The position numbers and the translations under genes are program-made. This document shows, piece after piece, positions 55,600 to 64,000 of a DNA stretch of 64,000 nt. Location: NCBI RefSeq assembly GCF_014526325.1, contig NZ_JACNMJ010000002.1, forward strand, positions 529,563 to 593,562, read 5' to 3'. Numbering within the stretch: the first letter of the stretch is position 1; every line of letters begins with the position of its first letter. The notes below the pieces were generated by a model. It had not been told where the DNA came from and did no database searches. It saw only the letters and a program-made list of their open reading frames with translations. The DNA is from Psychroserpens algicola (GTDB lineage: Bacteria > Bacteroidota > Bacteroidia > Flavobacteriales > Flavobacteriaceae).

Positions 55600-56032
55600 T
55601 ATATAGTATTGTTTTTTGAGGTTTACTAGCGGCACGTGTAGGCGTGTGAAGTGAAAAAACCATGAGACTTTAGATGCAAACGAATGTTTAGGCAGTTGGT
55701 TGTAGATAATGTTGAAAGCTTTGAAAAAGTAACATTAGCGAAAGTGAGTGTGAAACGGATAAGCAATGTTTATAGAGGCTATCTAACACGTAAGTGAAAG
55801 ATTAAGAGACTTAAACATCAAGAAAAACAAACTAAAACCGAAACCTAGTAATAACAGGTCAATACATTTTGAAAGTTATGAAACGTTTCATTGATTTAGT
55901 GACTCTTGAACCGAAAAAGATAAAGATACGCAAGTTGAATTATCTTGAGTTTTACAGCAATGTTTAATAGGTCATGTGGAGCTATTTCAAAAAAGCCATG
56001 TCAAAGTAGTCAGCTACAGTGATATGGCTTTT
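55600..56032 (+). ncRNA. Putative long non-coding transcript upstream of icd
   Basis: About 430 bp without a convincing gene, more varied in composition than the flanking AT-rich spacers, ending in a strong terminator (55991-56032). It contains a perfect 14-bp palindrome at 55878-55891 (atgaaacgtttcat) and a local hairpin acct/aggt around 55850. Two short ORFs of 37 codons (55684-55797) and 29 codons (55878-55967) exist; neither resembles a known family. Either an RNA gene or decayed coding sequence; I cannot tell which. Confidence 0.35.
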
Positions 56033-56040
56033 GTTTTTTT
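55991..56040 (+). terminator. Strong terminator with nested hairpin
   Basis: A 13-bp stem (aaaagccatgtca 55991-56003 with tgatatggctttt 56020-56032, one G-U) encloses a nested gtag/ctac hairpin and is followed by a T run. No annotated gene precedes it closely, which indicates an unrecognised upstream transcript. Confidence 0.75.
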
Positions 56041-56098
56041 ATATCCCTATAATATATATTACTTCAAAACCCTATCTAACCTCCTTAAAAAACCACTC

Positions 56099-56114
56099 TA
56101 TTTTTGTATATTTG
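56099..56114 (+). promoter_or_regulatory. Two abutting -7 boxes upstream of icd
   Basis: TATTTTTG (56099-56106) and TATATTTG (56107-56114) lie directly next to each other, 49 nt before the icd ATG. Either could set the start site. Confidence 0.45.
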
Positions 56115-56148
56115 CTCTGCTTAAAAAATAAGCATTTTCAATACATAA

Positions 56149-58383
<2,235 letters not shown>

Positions 58384-58402
58384 GGGTTTTAGAATTATAT
58401 AT

Positions 58403-58434
58403 AAAAAGACTGCCGTAAAAGGCGGTCTTTTTTA
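58403..58434 (+). terminator. Intrinsic terminator of icd
   Basis: A 12-bp stem with one G-U pair (aaaaagactgcc 58403-58414 with ggcggtcttttt 58421-58432), followed by T residues. Confidence 0.85.
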
Positions 58435-58450
58435 TTTTAGTCACATATCG

Positions 58451-58458
58451 TAAATTTA
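58451..58458 (+). promoter_or_regulatory. -7-like box TAAATTTA before the dehydratase gene
   Basis: One base off the TAnnTTTG consensus and exactly 4 nt before the ATG at 58463, the same spacing as other leaderless-type starts here. Confidence 0.35.
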
Positions 58459-58462
58459 CATT

Positions 58463-59398
58463 ATGACAAAAACGCAGCTTTCAGATTGCTACAATAGAAT
58501 TAGCCCTTATATTCACAACACACCTGTCTTAACCTCAAGACTTGTCAACACGTATACCAATGCTACTGTTTTTTTTAAGTGCGAAAACTTTCAAAAAACT
58601 GGTGCTTATAAAATGCGTGGCGCTACAAACGCCATCATGCAACTTTCTTCAGAACAAAAATCGAAAGGCGTGGTAACGCATTCGTCTGGAAATTTTGCGC
58701 AAGCATTATCTTTTGCTGCTAAAAGTTTAGGCGTTAAAGCCACAATTGTAATGCCTACAAATTCTCCTATAGTAAAAAAAGATGCTGTAGTAGAATACGG
58801 CGGACATATCGTTGAATGCGCACCAACAATTGAAGATCGGGAAGCCACTGCAAATCAGATTGTACACGATACTGGTGCTACTTTTATTCACCCTTCAAAT
58901 GATCCTGATGTCATTCTGGGCCAAGGTACTGCATGTATTGAATTACTTAAAACTCAGCCTGATTTAGATGTAATTTTTTGCCCAGTTGGAGGTGGTGGTT
59001 TAATTGCAGGCTCGGCGTTAGCGGCTCACTATTATGGTCACAATTGCCAAGTTGTAGGAGGCGAACCCATGGAGGCCGATGATGCTTATCGTTCGTTATT
59101 AAGTGGTAACATTGAAACCAACCAAACTGCTCATACCATTGCTGATGGATTACGTACGCAATTAGGTCATCATAACTTTCCAATCATTCAAAAACATGTT
59201 AAGCAAATCACAAGAGTTTCTGAAGTTGAGATAATAGAAGCTATGCGTTTCATTTGGGAACGCATGAAACTTATCATAGAACCTTCAAGTGCTGTAGCTT
59301 TTGCCGCTGTTATTAAAGATGAAAAAATGGTGCGCAATAAAAAAATTGGTGTTATAATTTCTGGTGGAAATGTGGATGTAAACAACTTACCGTTTTAA
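58463..59398 (+). CDS. Threonine/serine dehydratase-like PLP enzyme
   Basis: A 311-residue fold-type II PLP enzyme. Segment FFKCENFQKTGAYKMRGATNA carries the Schiff-base Lys50; SSGNFAQALSFAAKSLG is the phosphate/substrate loop; PVGGGGLIAG binds the PLP phosphate. It lacks the C-terminal ACT regulatory domain of biosynthetic IlvA. It therefore resembles catabolic threonine dehydratase or serine racemase. Whether the product is 2-oxobutyrate, pyruvate or D-serine cannot be told from sequence. It stands alone between icd and the TonB receptor gene. Confidence 0.88.
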   Translation: MTKTQLSDCYNRISPYIHNTPVLTSRLVNTYTNATVFFKCENFQKTGAYKMRGATNAIMQLSSEQKSKGVVTHSSGNFAQALSFAAKSLGVKATIVMPTNSPIVKKDAVVEYGGHIVECAPTIEDREATANQIVHDTGATFIHPSNDPDVILGQGTACIELLKTQPDLDVIFCPVGGGGLIAGSALAAHYYGHNCQVVGGEPMEADDAYRSLLSGNIETNQTAHTIADGLRTQLGHHNFPIIQKHVKQITRVSEVEIIEAMRFIWERMKLIIEPSSAVAFAAVIKDEKMVRNKKIGVIISGGNVDVNNLPF

Positions 59399-59443
59399 TA
59401 TTTAATTAACTTTTGATTGTTTAGACAAGAGGACATTCTTCCT

Positions 59444-59451
59444 TATTTTTG
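59444..59451 (+). promoter_or_regulatory. -7 box TATTTTTG of the TonB receptor operon
   Basis: A consensus box exactly 4 nt before the ATG at 59456, so a leaderless transcript is implied. TTG at 59417-59419 is a possible -33 element with a long 24-bp spacer. Confidence 0.45.
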
Positions 59452-59455
59452 AGAC

Positions 59456-61831
59456 ATGATATCATTAAAAAAAGGCCTCACACTCTTACTTTTAGTTATT
59501 GTAAATGTACTATTCGCACAAGAAACCATCACGTTAAGTGGAACTATCACTGATGCCAATAGTAACGAAACACTTATTGGGGTAAATATCATATTTCCTG
59601 AACTTCAAACAGGAACCAACACTAATGAATATGGCTTCTACTCTATTTCACTTCCTAAAGGTGCGTATAAAATCCAGATTAGTTATTTAGGCTATACTAC
59701 AATTACTGAGACGATTACCTTTTCCGAAGACAACATCATAAACTATAAATTAGCTGAAAGTTCCGAAACTTTAAACGAAGTTGTTATCAAGCAAGATGTA
59801 GAAAAGCTCAACATCAAAAAACCGCAAATGAGTGTTAATGCTTTATCTATTAATACCATCAAACAAATGCCTGTTGTTTTAGGCGAAGTTGATGTTATCA
59901 AATCCATAACACTTTTACCTGGTGTTACCAATGCTGGTGAAGGTTCCTCTGGATTTAATGTTCGAGGTGGTGCTGTCGACCAAAATTTAATATTACTTGA
60001 CGAAGCCACCATTTTTAACTCATCACACTTGTTTGGCTTCTTTTCAGTATTTAATCCCGATGCTATTAAAGATATTAAATTATACAAAGGTGGTATTCCT
60101 GCTAAGTATGGTGGTCGGGTGTCTTCTGTTTTAGATATTTATCAAAAAGATGGTAATAGTAATGAGTTTCATATGAATGGAGGTATTGGTATCGTCTCCA
60201 GTCGTTTATTAGCTGAAGGTCCCATCAAAAAAGGTAAAGGTTCTTTCCTGTTTGGCGGACGAAGTAGTTATGCGCATCTCTTTTTACCCTTATTTGATAT
60301 CGACAATATTGCCTATTTCTATGATTTGAACACGAAGTTGAGCTACAGATTCAATGATAATAATAGCATCTATTTGTCAGGTTATTTTGGAAGAGATGTC
60401 TTTAATATTTCTGATAGTTTTGAAAATACTTATGGAAATGCAGTCGTAAATTTTAGATGGAATCATTTGTTTTCTGACAAATTATTTTCAAATATGTCAT
60501 TGATATATTCAGACTACTATTATGGCTTAAATTTAAATTTTGTAGAGTTCGACTGGGATTCTGGAATTCAAAATTTTAATTTTAAATACGATTTAAAACA
60601 TTATATCAGTACTAATTTTAAACTGGACTACGGAATAAACAGTATCTATTACAAGTTTAATCCTGGTGAAATTAAACCTTCATCAGCTACTTCTGGTATC
60701 AATCCATTTAAGCTTACTGATAAATATGCTTTTGAAAATGCTGTATATATTGATGCCGAGCATAAAATTTCAAATACGCTAGCCTTATCTTACGGTTTGA
60801 GATTGAGTTCCTTTTTGAGATTAGGTCAAAACGAGCTCAATATCTATGAAAATGATAATCCACTGGTATTTAATGAAGAACTTCAAATCTATGAAAAAGC
60901 TGAACCGATAGACACTGAACGTTTTGAAAGAAGTGATGTCATAAAATCATTTGTTAACCTTGAGCCTCGTTTGTCACTTGCCTATCAAATTAATGACAAC
61001 GCTTCTATCAAAGCGAGTTACAACCGTATGACACAATACCTGCACCTGTTATCAAATACAACCTCTCCAACACCTTTAGATGTCTGGACACCTAGTGGTA
61101 AATATGTTAAACCTCAATTGTTAGATCAAGTTGCTATTGGATATTTTAGAACATTTAAAGACAATAGGTATTCCCTTGAAGTTGAAAGTTTTTATAAAAC
61201 CATTAAAAATAGAATCGATTATACAGATGGTGCTGACTTAATTGCAAATAATGCTATTGAACAGGTGATTTTAAACGGACGAGCGCGAGCCTACGGTTTA
61301 GAAATCTTATTGAAAAAAAATGAAGGAAAATTTAAAGGCTGGCTGGCGTACACACTTTCAAAATCTGAACAACAAACTGAAGGGAGAACGCCTTCTGAAA
61401 CTGGAATTAATAATGGAGAATGGTATAATACAGCTTTTGATAAAACCCATGATATTTCATTAACAGGAAGCTATCAATTAAATGACAAATGGACTTTTAA
61501 TAGTAATTTTCTCTTTCAAACGGGTCAGCCTACGACATTTCCTAACGGACAATATGAATACAACGGTATTACAATTCCTAATTACGAATCAAGAAATTCC
61601 AGTCGCTTACCTGCATACCATAGAATAGATATTTCAGCTACATATAACCCAAATCCTGAATCTACAAAACGCTGGAAAGGCGAATGGGTCTTCGGAATAT
61701 ACAACCTATATAACAGACGTAATGCAGCCTCAATTTCATTTGGAGAAAACCGAATGACTGGTGCAAACGAAGCTACCAGATTAGCAATTTTTGGAATTAT
61801 TCCATCTGTATCTTATAATTTTAAATTTTAA
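59456..61831 (+). CDS. TonB-dependent outer-membrane receptor with N-terminal carboxypeptidase-like domain
   Basis: A 791-residue outer-membrane protein: signal peptide (about 1-21), carboxypeptidase-regulatory-like beta domain (about 24-100; TITDANSNETLIGVNIIFPELQ), plug domain (about 125-225; LPGVTNAGEGSSGFNVRGGAVDQNLILLDEATIF), and a beta-barrel ending in the aromatic terminal strand SVSYNFKF. The substrate is unknown. It lies 3 bp before a DUF4249 lipoprotein gene; this pairing is common in Bacteroidetes. Transport is presumably powered by TonB/ExbB/ExbD encoded elsewhere. Confidence 0.92.
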   Translation: MISLKKGLTLLLLVIVNVLFAQETITLSGTITDANSNETLIGVNIIFPELQTGTNTNEYGFYSISLPKGAYKIQISYLGYTTITETITFSEDNIINYKLAESSETLNEVVIKQDVEKLNIKKPQMSVNALSINTIKQMPVVLGEVDVIKSITLLPGVTNAGEGSSGFNVRGGAVDQNLILLDEATIFNSSHLFGFFSVFNPDAIKDIKLYKGGIPAKYGGRVSSVLDIYQKDGNSNEFHMNGGIGIVSSRLLAEGPIKKGKGSFLFGGRSSYAHLFLPLFDIDNIAYFYDLNTKLSYRFNDNNSIYLSGYFGRDVFNISDSFENTYGNAVVNFRWNHLFSDKLFSNMSLIYSDYYYGLNLNFVEFDWDSGIQNFNFKYDLKHYISTNFKLDYGINSIYYKFNPGEIKPSSATSGINPFKLTDKYAFENAVYIDAEHKISNTLALSYGLRLSSFLRLGQNELNIYENDNPLVFNEELQIYEKAEPIDTERFERSDVIKSFVNLEPRLSLAYQINDNASIKASYNRMTQYLHLLSNTTSPTPLDVWTPSGKYVKPQLLDQVAIGYFRTFKDNRYSLEVESFYKTIKNRIDYTDGADLIANNAIEQVILNGRARAYGLEILLKKNEGKFKGWLAYTLSKSEQQTEGRTPSETGINNGEWYNTAFDKTHDISLTGSYQLNDKWTFNSNFLFQTGQPTTFPNGQYEYNGITIPNYESRNSSRLPAYHRIDISATYNPNPESTKRWKGEWVFGIYNLYNRRNAASISFGENRMTGANEATRLAIFGIIPSVSYNFKF

Positions 61832-61834
61832 ATC

Positions 61835-62647
61835 ATGAAAAACGCTCTCATTATTTTATTGGTTTTGTGCTTTGTCTCTTGTGAGGATGTCATTGACGTT
61901 GATTTAAATTCTGCCGAACCAAAACTTGTTATTGATGCATCTATCAATTGGTTTAAAGACACTACTGGAAATGAGCAAGACATCAAACTAACATTATCTG
62001 CGCCTTATTTTGATACTGAAGTCCCACCAGCAACTGGAGCCCAAGTACGTGTTATTAATTCGAGTGCAACGGTTTTTGAATTTACTGAAGAAGGTACTTC
62101 TGGCATCTATAAAAACAGTTCGTTTATCCCTCAAATAAATGAAACTTATCAACTAGAAATTACCTATCAAGGTGAAACATATACGGCAACTGAAACACTT
62201 AAATCCGTTGTGGATTTAGATTATGTTGAACAAAATAATGATGGTGGATTTACTGGTGAAGAAACCGAATTAAAAGCATATTATACCGATCCTGCCGACG
62301 AAGAAAATTATTATTTCTTTGAATTTATCAGTGATATTCCAGAAATTCCTAGCCTCGAAGTCTATGACGACGAGTTTACCAATGGCAATCAAATTTTTGG
62401 CTTTTACACCGAAGAGGAACTTGAAAGTGGTGATGTCGTGACCATTCGAAATTACGGCGTGTCTCAACGCTTCTACGAATTTATGTTTATTTTATTACAA
62501 CAAAATGCCGAAGAAGGTGGCGGACCTTTTGAAACACAACCAGCAACAGTTCGTGGAAATTGTATCAACGAAACCAATGCCGAAAATTTTCCACTTGGCT
62601 ACTTCAGGTTATCAGAGGTTGCCGAACTTATATATACTGTACAGTAA
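61835..62647 (+). CDS. DUF4249 family lipoprotein
   Basis: A 270-residue lipoprotein with lipobox VSC (Cys16; FVSCEDVIDVDL, the usual DUF4249 start). The beta-rich body follows the family pattern, with AEPKLVIDASINWF near the N terminus and YYFFEFISDIP in the middle. It has no cofactor motif. The gene is 3 bp after the TonB-dependent receptor, so it probably works with it as a surface-exposed partner, as SusD proteins do for SusC, but the fold is different. The ligand is unknown. Confidence 0.88.
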   Translation: MKNALIILLVLCFVSCEDVIDVDLNSAEPKLVIDASINWFKDTTGNEQDIKLTLSAPYFDTEVPPATGAQVRVINSSATVFEFTEEGTSGIYKNSSFIPQINETYQLEITYQGETYTATETLKSVVDLDYVEQNNDGGFTGEETELKAYYTDPADEENYYFFEFISDIPEIPSLEVYDDEFTNGNQIFGFYTEEELESGDVVTIRNYGVSQRFYEFMFILLQQNAEEGGGPFETQPATVRGNCINETNAENFPLGYFRLSEVAELIYTVQ

Positions 62648-62657
62648 ATTATTTTGG

Positions 62658-62752
62658 GCGTTACCCATTAAAGTAATACTTTAATGCGTCGTGTCATCCG
62701 TTCTATCTTTTTGTAAAAAACACAAAAAGGATGCCACTACTACCACTAACGC
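62658..62752 (-). ncRNA. Structured RNA-like element, copy 2
   Basis: The minus strand reads like copy 1. The outer stem is gcgtta (62752-62747) with taacgc (62663-62658); shared strings are ggcatcctttt and aaaaagata followed by cgga; the terminal hairpin has cattaaagt paired with actttaatg instead of copy 1's ccttaagcgc stem. An extra helix ctttttgt/acaaaaag is visible. It lies between DUF4249 and murQ. Confidence 0.55.
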
Positions 62753-62768
62753 AGAAGAAAAAAATAGC

Positions 62769-62776
62769 TATTTTTA
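62769..62776 (+). promoter_or_regulatory. -7-like box TATTTTTA of murQ
   Basis: One base off consensus and exactly 4 nt before the ATG at 62781. The following bases CATTATGAC are identical to those at the dehydratase start (58459-58467). Confidence 0.35.
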
Positions 62777-62780
62777 CATT

Positions 62781-63602
62781 ATGACTTTCACAAAAACAAC
62801 GGAACAGGATTCAAACTATAATCATTTAGAAAAAATGACTATTAATGAATTACTAACGCATATAAACAACGAGGATAAATCAGTGCCTCTGGCTGTAGAA
62901 AAAGCAATTCCTCAAATAGAAGCGCTGGTAGCTCAAATTGTTCCTAAATTAAAAAATGGTGGTCGACTCTTTTATATTGGAGCTGGAACCAGCGGACGAT
63001 TAGGTATTTTAGATGCTTCTGAATGTCCGCCAACTTTCGGAGTCTCTCACGACCTAGTTGTTGGTTTAATTGCAGGAGGTGATAGCGCTATTAGGAAAGC
63101 TGTTGAATTTGCTGAAGATTCTACATCACAAGGCTGGAAAGATTTACAACATTATAGTATTTCAAAAAATGATATTGTGATTGGTATAGCTGCATCAGGA
63201 ACAACACCTTATGTTATTGGTGCTTTAAAACAATGTAATAAAGAACAGATTACTACAGGCTGTATTACCTGTAACGCAAATAGTCCTCTAGCTCAAGTTT
63301 CTAAATATCCAATTGAAGTAATTGTCGGACCAGAATTTGTAACTGGAAGTTCTCGAATGAAAGCAGGAACTGCTCAAAAACTAATTTTGAATATGATCTC
63401 AACTTCTACTATGATTAAACTGAATAAAGTAAAAGGAAATAAAATGGTAGATATGCAACTAAGTAATGATAAATTGGTTGATAGAGGTATTAAAATGTTA
63501 GTCAAAGAATTAGATGTCAGTTGTGAAGAAGCAGAACGTCTACTCAAAACATATAAAAACGTTAGAACCGCCATAGAACACTACACCAATGGAAACAAAT
63601 AG
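62781..63602 (+). CDS. murQ: N-acetylmuramic acid 6-phosphate etherase MurQ
   Basis: Cleaves the lactyl ether of MurNAc-6-P to GlcNAc-6-P and D-lactate in peptidoglycan recycling. The 273-residue SIS-domain protein has GRLFYIGAGTSGRLGILDASE (active-site Glu), SRMKAGTAQKLILNMIST and the C-terminal helical part. The open frame begins at 62691 inside the structured element, but the ATG at 62781 fits the family start and the -7-like box. No MurNAc kinase or transporter gene is adjacent. It overlaps the next gene by 14 bp. Confidence 0.94.
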   Translation: MTFTKTTEQDSNYNHLEKMTINELLTHINNEDKSVPLAVEKAIPQIEALVAQIVPKLKNGGRLFYIGAGTSGRLGILDASECPPTFGVSHDLVVGLIAGGDSAIRKAVEFAEDSTSQGWKDLQHYSISKNDIVIGIAASGTTPYVIGALKQCNKEQITTGCITCNANSPLAQVSKYPIEVIVGPEFVTGSSRMKAGTAQKLILNMISTSTMIKLNKVKGNKMVDMQLSNDKLVDRGIKMLVKELDVSCEEAERLLKTYKNVRTAIEHYTNGNK

Positions 63603-63822
63603 AACTAATAAAGAACAATTAGTAAAAGGAATAAAAACGATGGGAATTAGCTTAGTCTTAATGTTTTTAGGCCCAACGTTATTTTATGTAGGTTTTAGTA
63701 ATTCAGAAAAACCGCTGTACATTCCAATTTTAATAGTAGCTTTCATTGCTTCTATGCTTGCTATATTCTTTGCGTTTAAAGGCTTAAAAACCATAATGGA
63801 TAGCATGTTTAAAAACTCTTAA
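63589..63822 (+). CDS. Small membrane protein (DUF6095-like)
   Basis: A 77-residue protein with two membrane helices (about 17-36 and 45-65) and short polar ends. I recall such a family, DUF6095, after murQ in flavobacteria; its function is unknown. It overlaps the murQ stop by 14 bp, so it is translationally coupled. Confidence 0.7.
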   Translation: METNRTNKEQLVKGIKTMGISLVLMFLGPTLFYVGFSNSEKPLYIPILIVAFIASMLAIFFAFKGLKTIMDSMFKNS

Positions 63823-63878
63823 ACATCAGTTAAGTTTTCATCATACTTATTTATTTAGTAATACCTATAAACAAAAAA

Positions 63879-63912
63879 AAACCCTTATCATAAAAATATA
63901 TGATAAGGGTTT
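63879..63912 (-). terminator. Terminator of the rRNA operon
   Basis: A perfect 12-bp stem (63879-63890 with 63901-63912; core cccttatca/tgataaggg) followed on the minus strand by a long T run, just past the 3' end of 5S rRNA. It also closes the murQ unit. Confidence 0.9.
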
Positions 63913-63919
63913 CAAAAAA

Positions 63920-64000
63920 GGCGACGACCTACTCTCCCACAAATGCAGTACCATCGGCGCAAATGGGCTTAACTTCTCTGTTCGGAATGGTAAGAGGTGA
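63920..64000 (-). rRNA. rrf: 5S ribosomal RNA, 3' portion (continues past the window)
   Basis: Read on the minus strand the sequence contains the 5S signature CCGAACAGAGAAGTTAAGCC and ends GAGAGTAGGTCGTCGCC, as in bacterial 5S rRNA. About 81 nt of roughly 110 are inside the window. The rRNA operon therefore lies to the right and is transcribed leftward, with 5S last. Confidence 0.95.

Noticed and set aside
55614..55660. Group II intron 5' end (gtgtg)
   Set aside because: No domain V hairpin or reverse transcriptase is present nearby.
55684..55967. Two small protein genes (37 and 29 codons)
   Set aside because: They are in different frames, show no recognised family and lie in a region that may be RNA; not called as CDS without expression data.
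62691..62780. N-terminal extension of MurQ
   Set aside because: The extension is read through the structured RNA-like element; the ATG at 62781 matches the family start.

Overview
The window is AT-rich chromosomal DNA from a member of the Flavobacteriia (Bacteroidetes), most likely a marine or free-living Flavobacteriaceae. Four proteins end in type IX secretion (T9SS) sorting domains. There is a TonB-dependent receptor paired with a DUF4249 lipoprotein, and many starts are preceded by the Bacteroidetes -7 box TAnnTTTG rather than by Shine-Dalgarno sequences. Typical flavobacterial genes are present: a PorD-like protein, a Bacteroidetes-type omega subunit, monomeric isocitrate dehydrogenase and an N-terminally extended GAPDH. 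Almost everything is ordinary core genome. I see no prophage, insertion sequence, CRISPR array or tRNA gene.

Layout: 1-4005, end of a transglutaminase-like protein, a K+ channel, miaA, a small lipoprotein and a cold-shock gene. 4076-8995 (minus), a glycosyltransferase-ybbR-coaE run, then a sensor kinase/OmpR-type regulator pair with its own promoter. 9069-15441 (minus), three T9SS cargo proteins. 15803-23217 (minus), fabI, recN, porD-like, coaBC, omega, bamD, dapA. 23290-27016, a split 5'-nucleotidase and small membrane proteins. 27114-29108, ligA. 29157-34597, an exoglycosidase operon (GH20, cutC, GH2). 34639-40013, prmC, a GNAT gene, a ribD/HAD/EamA/YigZ operon and a thioesterase. 40203-45141, dnaA, a tyrosine phosphatase, a secreted sugar dehydrogenase and a RsmI-like methylase. 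45189-49241 (minus), dapF, GNAT, mltG, DUF2279 and a LysM-type lytic protein. 49387-56032, htrA, gap, trmD, rplS and a long non-coding stretch. 56164-63822, icd, a threonine dehydratase-like enzyme, TonB receptor/DUF4249 and murQ. The right edge holds the 3' part of a minus-strand 5S rRNA with its terminator, so an rRNA operon lies to the right.

The most interesting signals are outside the genes. (1) Four GTTAAA repeats spaced 10-12 bp apart lie just upstream of htrA, and similar spaced repeats precede the sensor kinase/regulator operon. This resembles the CpxR arrangement and suggests a Cpx-like envelope-stress circuit. (2) Two diverged copies of one structured RNA-like element (54796-54896 plus, 62658-62752 minus) keep the same hairpin plan with different stem sequences. 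(3) A dispersed ~27-nt palindrome occurs three times, once in frame inside prmC. (4) Several genes show TAnnTTT(G/A)-N4-ATG, which implies leaderless transcripts. (5) About 430 bp upstream of icd look transcribed and end in a strong terminator but encode nothing I recognise.
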